DNA of 46,931 bases. Origin: Candidatus Peregrinibacteria bacterium. Its GTDB lineage: Bacteria > Patescibacteriota > Gracilibacteria > UM-FILTER-43-11. The number at the start of each line of letters is the position of its first letter. The first letter of the stretch is position 1. The DNA lies in assembly GCA_016932505.1 (NCBI GenBank), contig JAFGCT010000003.1:1-46931 (forward strand), given 5' to 3'. Under the pieces are notes generated by a model. It had not been told where the DNA came from. It saw nothing but the letters and a program-made list of their open reading frames with translations, and ran no database searches. Shown one piece after another: positions 40,467 to 46,931 of the stretch. The position numbers and the translations under genes are program-made.

Positions 40467-40495
40467 TCGATTAACGTTGTACGATTAACGATTTA
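40467..40495. repeat. CGATTAACG word array
   Basis: CGATTAACG, GTTGTACGATTAACG and CGATTTAAG follow the stop of the Gly/Pro/Gln-rich gene. The rest of the gap to 40688 holds a near-palindrome CTAAATGTACACGTATATTT (40589-40610) and a hairpin TTCCGAT/ATCGGAA (40611-40646). Confidence 0.65.
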
Positions 40496-40688
40496 AGAGT
40501 GTTTTTTTGTTGTGTCTAGAAGGGGATTTGACTTTTCGGGTGAAGAGAGGAAAATTGGGATGATTTTATTAACTCGTTTCTGGCATGTCTAAATGTACAC
40601 GTATATTTAGTTCCGATAATACAACCAAATCAGAGGATAATCGGAAAACAGTGCCGTTATAGAATAATACAAAAAAATAGGCTAAAAT

Positions 40689-41519
40689 ATGAGCATGAGA
40701 AAATTTCTATTTTCAAGAATACATTACACAGGTTTGTTTGGTGGCAACTGGAGTGAAAAAATCTTCAGCGATTTACAAGAAATTGAGAATAGTGAAGGAT
40801 TTGTTTTCGCCAATGGGTACGAATGGAGTTTTTCAGGTATTCAAAAACAAGAAATTGAAAATAATGATTACATTATTGGAAAACTAATAAAAATAAATCC
40901 TGAGGAAGAAAGAATTACAATTGATGAACAGACAAAGGAGGAAAAGCCATATACCACAGAAAATGTAAAAGAAAAGGAATCTTTTTTTATGATTGATATC
41001 AATGCACATTTTATCAGCTTTGAAATATCAAAAATTCTTACAAAAAAACAATTCACTGAAGCATTTTTTAAAGCTTTTGAAAAAGCAGAAAAACCTTATG
41101 AGATTGAATTTGATTTTACATATGATGAAGAAATTTTAGTTGAAAGACTAAAAAAACTAAAAAAAGCAAACTCAGCGCATTTTAAATTAAAAACTACAAA
41201 TCCACATGCATATGAAGAATTCAAAGAAATTGATGAGTTGTTTCAGAAATCAGGTATAGATGCTTCTAATCTTCATTTTCAACCAAAGAAAGGTGAAACT
41301 CTGAATATTACAGATCAACAATCAATCATAAGACAAGCCATATCGATGTCTTCAGCTGGTTATGGTGGTGGTACTGTATATGGAGAAGATATTTCCGGAA
41401 AGCCATTTACAGTTCAAACTGGCGAAAACATAATTGATAAAATTGAAGTATCTGAGAGTAAAAAAGATGATGAAATTAAGAAGACAATTATAATTAAATT
41501 CAATAAAAAGAAAAAATGA
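40689..41519 (+). CDS. Unknown soluble protein, first gene of a two-gene unit
   Basis: 276 aa, not recognised. No membrane segment or signal peptide. The N-terminal part is beta-rich (KFLFSRIHYTGLFGGNWSEK; GFVFANGYEWSFSGIQ). A middle domain contains FFMIDINAHFISFEISKIL, a helix pair (KKQFTEAFFKAFEKAEKPY) and an acidic-basic stretch. The C-terminus ends with beta strands (KKTIIIKFNKKKK). It overlaps the next gene by ATGA, so translational coupling is likely. Lys- and A/T-rich codons. A soluble partner plus a four-helix membrane partner resembles some anti-phage systems in layout only. Confidence 0.7.
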   Translation: MSMRKFLFSRIHYTGLFGGNWSEKIFSDLQEIENSEGFVFANGYEWSFSGIQKQEIENNDYIIGKLIKINPEEERITIDEQTKEEKPYTTENVKEKESFFMIDINAHFISFEISKILTKKQFTEAFFKAFEKAEKPYEIEFDFTYDEEILVERLKKLKKANSAHFKLKTTNPHAYEEFKEIDELFQKSGIDASNLHFQPKKGETLNITDQQSIIRQAISMSSAGYGGGTVYGEDISGKPFTVQTGENIIDKIEVSESKKDDEIKKTIIIKFNKKKK

Positions 41520-41983
41520 TAAACTCATTTTTTAAAAATCTATGGGAATTTGGTATTTCAAGAATTTTACGTTCATGGGATTTTATTTTATCAGTTATCT
41601 TTTGTGTAATCACCTATGTATTGAAAAATTATCACAATGTTAGCATTTTAGTTGATTATAAATTAATGCTCACAATTCTAATTGGACTATTTGCCTTTGT
41701 GTTTGCAGCATTAGCAATTGTTATCTCACTTTCCGATGAATATTTTTTGAAACTTTTAAAACAAAAAAAGGTACTACATAAATTATTTTTCCACTATTGG
41801 TATGCATGTGTAATTTACTTGGTATCAACAATCCTAATTTACACACTACATATTTTTAAGATTAAAAATAATTTTAGCCTAATTGCCTTATTCCTTTTTA
41901 TATATTCGTTATTACTCACAATTGAGCTTGTTAAGACAACAATCTCATTCGGTTATTATAGAGAAGCAGCAATAAAAGATTAA
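41516..41983 (+). CDS. Four-helix membrane protein, second gene of the two-gene unit
   Basis: 155 aa. Four hydrophobic segments lie at about 20-38, 47-70, 92-112 and 118-135. The N-terminal FFKNLWEFGISRILRSWDF is amphipathic, and a short basic loop (LKLLKQKKVLHKLFFHYW) lies between helices 2 and 3. The family is not recognised. The start overlaps the stop of the upstream soluble-protein gene by four bases. It is the likely membrane partner of that protein. The attC-like site follows 17 bp after the stop. Confidence 0.72.
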   Translation: MINSFFKNLWEFGISRILRSWDFILSVIFCVITYVLKNYHNVSILVDYKLMLTILIGLFAFVFAALAIVISLSDEYFLKLLKQKKVLHKLFFHYWYACVIYLVSTILIYTLHIFKIKNNFSLIALFLFIYSLLLTIELVKTTISFGYYREAAIKD

Positions 41984-42000
41984 TGAGAAAGCTGTATATC

Positions 42001-42136
42001 CACTAACAGCAGTTTATAGGGCTCGCTCCCTATTGAAACTAGACTGGATCTTCGCTCGCCCAATATTTGCACTGGTGAGTGCCTTGCGGCACAATTGTAC
42101 CAGCACAACTCTTCGCATATACCTCAAACGTTAGAG
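42001..42136 (+). other. attC-like (integron cassette recombination) site candidate
   Basis: A 136-bp segment has complementary ends: CACTAAC (42001-42007, R''-like) and GTTAGAG (42130-42136, R'-like), pairing at 6 of 7 positions. The right end reads CTCAAACGTTAGAGG, very like the R' end of classical attC sites (CTCAAGCGTTAGATG in aadA7). Internal inverted repeats are ATAGGG/CCCTAT (42016-42033) and CTGGT...GTGCC-TTGC-GGCAC...ACCAG (42072-42102). The L-box pairing is poor by eye. No integrase is in the window. Confidence 0.45.
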
Positions 42137-42259
42137 GGAATAACAATAATTTTTTTACTATTTAGATGGAAATAATTTAGACTAACCATGATAAAGATAA
42201 CTTGACATATATGGACTAACCTAGTATCATATATTCCAAGATTAATTTCGTATATTGAT

Positions 42260-42907
42260 ATGTTACACTTTCCAAGATCCTTACAACACGTCGCAACACA
42301 TTTTTTTTCCAAGTCTCCTTCTAAGTTGGCTGCAAATAATTTTGGCGATTTCTTAAAAAACAGAACACAATTCCAAGCTTTATTAAGTGAGGCGAAAAAT
42401 TCAAGATCGCTTAGTCAGCCCAGTCTAGAAACATTAAATACAACAGGTAATGTCTTTCGATGGAGTAATAATCATGAAGTTTTTGGGGTGCAATCTCCAT
42501 TTTTATTGGAAAAAAGGGAAATTGATTTGGATGTTAATGACCTTACTGATATCGATGAAATCAGAGTTCGCTATAACAATATAATCCCCAATGGAAATTG
42601 GGAGAAGTCACCTGATGGAATTTGGAGTTTAAGCGTTAGGGATATTGCATTAGATGTAAGAGAAGCGGTTACTCAAATTGCCAATGAGTACGGAGTTCAT
42701 TATCATGTATCTATTTTTGCTTCTGGCGGAGGTGCAAATTTTGTAGATGAATTACCTCCCGTAGCGCATCCAGATAGCTTTTCTCCATTAGGAAAAACAG
42801 GATATACAGGCGATGTGAAAATTAGTTTTGCTAAAGATGTTGAAAGTTTTGGAAAATGTTGGTCACTAGCTGAAGCTAGAAAAAGAGCAAAAGAGAGAAT
42901 GACTTAA
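42260..42907 (+). CDS. Unknown protein
   Basis: 215 aa, not recognised. The first 40 residues are basic and Ser-rich (HFPRSLQHVATHFFSKSPSK). The rest is a mixed soluble domain with VRYNNIIPNGNWEKSPDGIW and a Gly-rich turn SIFASGGGANFVDELPPV, and a basic helical C-terminus (SLAEARKRAKERMT). No membrane segment. It stands between the attC-like site and clpC with no close neighbour, so it may be a second cassette. The 191 bp after it hold only weak inverted repeats. Confidence 0.6.
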   Translation: MLHFPRSLQHVATHFFSKSPSKLAANNFGDFLKNRTQFQALLSEAKNSRSLSQPSLETLNTTGNVFRWSNNHEVFGVQSPFLLEKREIDLDVNDLTDIDEIRVRYNNIIPNGNWEKSPDGIWSLSVRDIALDVREAVTQIANEYGVHYHVSIFASGGGANFVDELPPVAHPDSFSPLGKTGYTGDVKISFAKDVESFGKCWSLAEARKRAKERMT

Positions 42908-43098
42908 AATAATCTTCGGACAAATGGCCAATTTAATATTTCATACCGCTAGTAGCGTATAAAAGGTTCAGTTTTCGCTGTCTTGGTCGGTTTTAGCAAA
43001 TGCTTATCGCCTAAATTAGCCAATAGTCGCCTTATGGCATATTACCAATCAGTAAATATCGTTTAGCCTTACATTATCTATATTTAAGTGAAGTCATA

Positions 43099-45762
43099 CT
43101 ATCCCTTCACCTTAACCCTCTTCCCACTCTCAGCTTTTTTAGCAATCTTCACATTAATCCCTTTAAAAGTGAATTTCTTGTTTTCGACGTCGATTTTAAT
43201 ATGAGAGCCTTCTTTAAATACGCCATCTAAGATGTGTTCCGCAAGTGGGTCTTCTATAAGGTCCTGGATTTTTCTGCGAACAGGACGTGCGCCGTATTCC
43301 GGGTTATAACTGAGTTCAGCAAGAAGAGTGATTGCGTTTGGAGTGGCTTCAATAGAAAACTTCTTTTCTTTAAGTCTATCGTCAAGTTCAGCTATCTGAA
43401 GTTTAACAATATCCTGAATGCTTTCGTTATTAAGCGGTTTAAACACAATTGTTTTATCAATACGATTTAGGAATTCAGGGCGGAAGTGATCTTTAAGTTC
43501 TTTAAGGACTTGTTCCTTTTTTTGTTCAAAGTCTTCTTCTGCGGCTTTAAGTTTATCGCTAGAAAGGTTGAAACCTATTTTAGCGGCTTCTTTGGTTAGC
43601 TGTTTTGCACCAAGATTACTTGTCATAATTACAATGGTGTTTCTAAAGTCGACTTTTTTACCTTTTGCATCAGTTAAATAACCGTCTTCTAATACTTGTA
43701 ATAGAATGTTGAAGAATTCTGGGTGAGCTTTTTCAATTTCATCGAAAAGCACAACGGAATATGGTTTTCTGCGAACTAATTCAGTTAACTGACCACCTTC
43801 TTCGTAGCCTACGTAACCGGCGGAAGCACCGACAAGACGGGAAACATTGTGTTTCTCCATAAATTCACTCATGTCGATTTTTATAAGCGCGTCCGGGTTG
43901 TTGTAAACCTCTTTGGCGATTGTTTTAACCAGTTCTGTTTTACCTACACCTGTTGGCCCAAGGAAGATAAAAGAACCGATTGGGCGGTTAGGGGAGGCTA
44001 TGCCTACTCTTGACCTTCTGATTGATTTGGAGACTTCGTGTACGGCTTCTTTTTGACCGATTATGAATTTCTGAAGAACGTCTTCTAGATGGGCAAGCTT
44101 TTTACCTTCATCTTTTACAATTTTGGTAATAGGAATACCTGTCATTTTACCGATGATTTTTGCAATATCATTTTCATCGATTTTATCCTGCTTAATATTT
44201 TTCTGACTTGCGATTTTAATGTCATCAATTTCTTTTAGCATTTGCTCCTTTTTTTCTTTGAATGATGAAGCTTTTTCGTAGTCTTGATTCATCACACATT
44301 TTTCAATCTGTTTTTCAATTTTGCTCATTTCTTCCTTTTTTGCCTGAATTTCCGGTGAAGTTCCCTTGGAACGTGAGCCTTTTAAGGCTGCTGCTTCGTC
44401 TATTAAATCGATTGCTTTATCCGGTAGGTATCTTTCTGTTAAATATCTTTTAGAAAGCAAAACAGCTGATTCAATAGCTTCATCGGAAATTTTAAGATTG
44501 TGGAACTTTTCGTAAGTCGACCTTAGTCCTTTTAGAATTGTAATACAGTCTTTATTTGATGGTTCTTCTGCAAGTATTGATTGGAAACGTCTTTCAAGCG
44601 CTTTGTCTTTTTCAATGTTCTTGCGGTATTCGTCGGTTGTAGTTGCACCTATAATCTGTAAATGCCCGCGAGAAAGAGCAGGTTTTAATAGGTTTGCGGC
44701 GTCCATACTTCCTTCTGCAGAACCTGTACCTGTTAGTGTGTGGATTTCATCTATAAATAGAATGATTTCGTTTTCAACTTTTGTTGCTTCGTCGATTATA
44801 TTCTTCATTCTTTCCTCAAATTCACCTCTGTATTTTGTTCCTGCAATTACATCGCTAAGTGAAAGTGAAAGGATTTTTTTGCTGACAAGACTATCAGGTA
44901 CTTTTTCTTCTACTATTGCTTGCGCAAGGCCTTCTACAATAGCGGTTTTACCTACACCGGATTCACCGATTATTACAGGATTGTTTTTTGTCTTACGATT
45001 AAGAATATGTATCATTCTTTCAATCTCTTCGTCTCTTCCTATAATAGGATCGAGTTCACCTTTCCTATATTTTTCGTTTAAATTTGTTGTGAAGTAATCA
45101 AGAGCCGGAGTTTTACTTTTTTTACCAGCCTTTTGTCCTTTTAAAGGTGTCATACCCGGCATTCCCGGTATTCCAGGAGGCATACCTGTTGGGTCTTTAT
45201 GCTGAAAAGCGTCTCCGTAATCTGCTTGCTGACCAGGTGAAAATATAACGCCTTGTAAACCTTGCAGGAATTTATCTAATGATGTGTTTATTTGCTGAGT
45301 GTCTTTATTTCTGGCATTAGCCATTTGCTCAAACATTTCTTCAATTTGAGTTTGAAAATCTGATGGATTAACTTCCATGTTTTCCAGAATAACGGTAGCG
45401 GCGCACTTTCCCTGAGAAACCATTGAATACAGCAAATGTTCTGTTCCTATAAAAGGATGATTGTATTTATGTGCCACTTTTACCGATTGTTCGATAATAG
45501 AAGTTAAATATGAAGAAAGACCGTGCTGAACATTTTTTGCTTCCGGTTCCTGATTAGAAGCTGAATTCAGAATCATTCTTACGTTTTCTAGCGATACACC
45601 TGCACCAGTAAGAATTGAAAAAGCTAATGAGCGAGGATTGCTGAGTAAACCGATAAGTAGGTGCTCACTGCCAATGTATGGCAAACCGTGCTTGCGTGAT
45701 TCTTCTTCGGCAATACTTAGTGCTTGTTTCGCGTTTGGAGTAAATCTTTCGAATGGACTCAT
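43099..45762 (-). CDS. clpC: ClpC-type AAA+ unfoldase
   Basis: 887 aa, somewhat longer than the usual 810-850. Two Clp N repeats cover about 1-145. A long linker with Gly/Pro/Met (GMPPGIPGMPGMTP) spans about 150-220. D1 has Walker A GESGVGKT (266-273) and Walker B ILFIDEIH. A UVR-like coiled segment follows (KQIEKCVMNQDYEKASSFKE). D2 has Walker A GPTGVGKT (about 600) and VLFDEIEKAHPE. The KIGFNLSSDK loop matches the ClpP-docking [LIV]-G-F motif, so it should feed ClpP. The promoter is clear; no CIRCE or CtsR site was seen. Confidence 0.95.
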   Translation of the reverse strand: MSPFERFTPNAKQALSIAEEESRKHGLPYIGSEHLLIGLLSNPRSLAFSILTGAGVSLENVRMILNSASNQEPEAKNVQHGLSSYLTSIIEQSVKVAHKYNHPFIGTEHLLYSMVSQGKCAATVILENMEVNPSDFQTQIEEMFEQMANARNKDTQQINTSLDKFLQGLQGVIFSPGQQADYGDAFQHKDPTGMPPGIPGMPGMTPLKGQKAGKKSKTPALDYFTTNLNEKYRKGELDPIIGRDEEIERMIHILNRKTKNNPVIIGESGVGKTAIVEGLAQAIVEEKVPDSLVSKKILSLSLSDVIAGTKYRGEFEERMKNIIDEATKVENEIILFIDEIHTLTGTGSAEGSMDAANLLKPALSRGHLQIIGATTTDEYRKNIEKDKALERRFQSILAEEPSNKDCITILKGLRSTYEKFHNLKISDEAIESAVLLSKRYLTERYLPDKAIDLIDEAAALKGSRSKGTSPEIQAKKEEMSKIEKQIEKCVMNQDYEKASSFKEKKEQMLKEIDDIKIASQKNIKQDKIDENDIAKIIGKMTGIPITKIVKDEGKKLAHLEDVLQKFIIGQKEAVHEVSKSIRRSRVGIASPNRPIGSFIFLGPTGVGKTELVKTIAKEVYNNPDALIKIDMSEFMEKHNVSRLVGASAGYVGYEEGGQLTELVRRKPYSVVLFDEIEKAHPEFFNILLQVLEDGYLTDAKGKKVDFRNTIVIMTSNLGAKQLTKEAAKIGFNLSSDKLKAAEEDFEQKKEQVLKELKDHFRPEFLNRIDKTIVFKPLNNESIQDIVKLQIAELDDRLKEKKFSIEATPNAITLLAELSYNPEYGARPVRRKIQDLIEDPLAEHILDGVFKEGSHIKIDVENKKFTFKGINVKIAKKAESGKRVKVKG

Positions 45763-45765
45763 AAT

Positions 45766-45812
45766 TTTTTATATTTAATATTTATTATTTATCACTTAAC
45801 ATTTATCATTTC
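45766..45812. repeat. TTATCACTTAACATTTATCAT word array in the clpC leader
   Basis: Words of the TTATCA/AACATTT family fill the space between the predicted clpC transcription start and its ATG. The 5' untranslated region is therefore mostly array sequence. Confidence 0.65.
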
Positions 45813-45818
45813 TAACTT

Positions 45819-45847
45819 ATTATAGCGCAAAATTGAGGTTTTGTTAA
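45819..45847 (-). promoter_or_regulatory. clpC promoter
   Basis: Minus strand: -35 TTAACA (45842-45847), 17 bp, -10 TATAAT (45819-45824), one mismatch from consensus in total. The leader should be about 50 nt. Confidence 0.85.
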
Positions 45848-45852
45848 GGGGT

Positions 45853-46791
45853 TCAGCCTAATTTCGAGTTGATAAAATCGGGATTTCCGTTGATGAAGTC
45901 ATTAATGCTTTGTATTTTTTTGCCTTCAATTTGTACGTGAGAAGGTAGTATTACCCCGTTTTTACCTGCTATTGCCACATCATTTTTATACATAAATACG
46001 GTTCCCGGGCTTTCTTCAATTTCGTCTAATTTAAGCCTTGCTTCAATGATTTTTAGATTTTTTCCGTTAAAAAATGTGTATGTGCCCGGCCAACCAACAA
46101 GCGAACGGATTCTTGCTTCAATTTTTTCAACTTCTTCATTCCAATCAATTAATCCGTCTGATTTTATAATTTTGTGGCAATAAGTAGCCTTAGACTCATC
46201 TTGCGGAGTCGGTTTGGCACCCTCCTTAAGAACCGAGTAGAGTGCGTCAGGTATTCTATGGGCAGAAAGGTGTGCAAGTTTACTTTCCAGCGTAATAGCG
46301 TTGTCATCGTCTTCAATTTGTATCTCAAACTGGCTATATACGTCTCCCGCATCCATTTTTGCACTCATTTCCATTAAACTTATTCCTGTTTTATTTTCTC
46401 TATTCCCTATGGCACATTGAATAGGGGATGCGCCCCTGTATTTTGGTAACAAGGAAGCATGAACATTTAAACATCCTTTTTTTGGCGCATTTAATACCTC
46501 TTCTTTAAATATCTGACCATAGGCAATAACCAGCATAATATCACATTCCTTAGACTTAATAATTTCAGCTGAATCAGGTGAATTAATATTTTCAGGTTGG
46601 AATATATCCAAGCTTAACTCCATTGCCGTTTTTTTTGCAGGTGGGGCTGTAAGCTCCATTTTTCTACCTGCCGGTTTGTCTTGCTGTGTAATAACAAGGC
46701 ATACGTCAAATCTCTCATCTTCAGCAAGCGAGTGAAGAAGGGGAGTTGAAATTTCCGGTGTTCCCGCGAATATTATTTTAATCTTTTCCAT
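45853..46791 (-). CDS. fmt: Methionyl-tRNA formyltransferase
   Basis: 312 aa, full length. IKIIFAGTPEISTPLLHSL is the N-terminal Rossmann start. VIAYGQIFKEEVLNAPKKG and LNVHASLLPKYRGASPIQ carry the Asn-His catalytic pair and SLLP motif, and GISLMEMSAKMDAGDV follows. The C-terminal domain (RIRSLVGWPGTYTFFNGK) binds tRNA. It formylates Met-tRNAi for initiation. A minus-strand TATAAT (46822-46827) lies about 30 bp upstream. It is upstream of clpC on the same strand, but the clpC promoter lies between them. Confidence 0.97.
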   Translation of the reverse strand: MEKIKIIFAGTPEISTPLLHSLAEDERFDVCLVITQQDKPAGRKMELTAPPAKKTAMELSLDIFQPENINSPDSAEIIKSKECDIMLVIAYGQIFKEEVLNAPKKGCLNVHASLLPKYRGASPIQCAIGNRENKTGISLMEMSAKMDAGDVYSQFEIQIEDDDNAITLESKLAHLSAHRIPDALYSVLKEGAKPTPQDESKATYCHKIIKSDGLIDWNEEVEKIEARIRSLVGWPGTYTFFNGKNLKIIEARLKLDEIEESPGTVFMYKNDVAIAGKNGVILPSHVQIEGKKIQSINDFINGNPDFINSKLG

Positions 46792-46838
46792 AATCTTTTC
46801 CGTGAAGTTTTATTTGAATTGATTATACTACTTTTTTT

Positions 46839-46931
46839 GAAATACTAAATACTAAACAATATCTAATATCTAAATTCTAAATACTAAACAATATCTAATA
46901 TCTAAATTCTAAATACTAAACAATATCTAAT
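46839..46931. repeat. 32-bp tandem repeat running off the window end
   Basis: Units start with TACTAAACAAT at 46850, 46882 and 46914, an exact 32-bp period with about 2.6 copies, containing the words ATATCTAA and AATTCTAAA. The array continues to the last base. Confidence 0.92.

Noticed and set aside
40567-40662. Second attC-like site upstream of the two-gene unit (TATTAAC ... GTTATAG)
   Set aside because: Only four end bases pair well and GTTATAG departs from GTTRRRY; the GGCA/TGCC pairing inside could be chance. Kept only as something for a covariance model to judge.
40689-41983. Naming the soluble/membrane pair as Kiwa
   Set aside because: Gene order is reversed relative to Kiwa and I see no sequence motif that identifies KwaA or KwaB; only the layout is similar.
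42908-43098. attC-like site after the 215-aa gene (GCCTAAA ... GTTTAGC)
   Set aside because: The ends lack the AAC/GTT core in register and the spacing of inverted repeats is wrong.
1-46931. Recoding of UGA as glycine, as in some CPR lineages
   Set aside because: TGA stops the nnrE, methyltransferase, 276-aa and lipoprotein genes at the expected family lengths or next to downstream starts.

Overview
The window is AT-rich bacterial DNA (about one third G+C by eye) with short intergenic gaps and standard stop usage: TGA ends several genes, so this is not a UGA-glycine code. Several features point to the Candidate Phyla Radiation (Patescibacteria), with a Peregrinibacteria-like lineage the best guess. 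These are a PrgI protein beside a VirB4/TraC N-terminal-like protein with no ATPase, a baseplate-J-like membrane protein, a secG - anchored solute-binding protein - rplI cluster, an S-layer-homology protein carrying a DUF4215-type cysteine repeat, single isolated enzymes of long pathways, and almost no Shine-Dalgarno sequences. No 16S rRNA is present, so the assignment is inference.

Layout. 1-4.7 kb: an in-frame fusion of a DedA-family membrane protein with undecaprenyl-diphosphatase (cut by the left edge), a CorC/HlyC-type CBS membrane protein, argS and tRNA-Phe. 4.7-9.9 kb: a PHP phosphoesterase, two small membrane proteins, and a six-gene minus-strand oxidative-stress operon (Fur/PerR-family regulator, peroxiredoxin, superoxide dismutase, ferritin-like protein, nitroreductase, Ogg2-type DNA glycosylase) with a Fur-type operator over its promoter. 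9.9-14 kb: a lipoprotein, folA, thyA, NAD(P)H-hydrate epimerase and pgk. 14-19.2 kb: a cell-envelope/type IV secretion-like group and two unknown genes. 19.2-24.2 kb: SLH protein, efp, inositol-phosphatase family enzyme, an anchored unknown protein and a one-domain asparaginase-like protein. 24.3-30.9 kb: a CAU tRNA with an odd copy of its 3' half, a self-contained secreted-protein gene, a Cys/His amidase-like protein, rplI, an unusual solute-binding protein, secG, a candidate structured RNA and a repeat-rich lipoprotein. 31-36.4 kb: soluble histidine kinase, comF, a glycosyltransferase-like gene flanked by a duplicated comF 3' end, purQ with a long extension, a four-helix-bundle (IVP) gene and a SpoU methyltransferase. 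36.5-39.5 kb: unknown protein, Na/Pi cotransporter, lipoprotein, chorismate mutase. 39.5-43.1 kb: an accessory stretch with a nested palindrome, a Gly/Pro/Gln-rich protein, a two-gene soluble/membrane pair, an attC-like site and an orphan gene. 43.1-46.9 kb: clpC, fmt and a 32-bp tandem repeat.

Three themes stand out. First, the DedA-UppP fusion joins release of undecaprenyl phosphate to a family that includes lipid-carrier translocases. Second, several genes look inserted: behind a duplicated comF end, downstream of a tRNA 3' copy, beside an attC-like site, and inside a split repeat array. Two further genes share a hairpin-plus-Shine-Dalgarno leader that their neighbours lack. Third, most intergenic gaps hold short degenerate word arrays of 7-12 nt units, often inverted about the middle, and the same words recur at distant loci.
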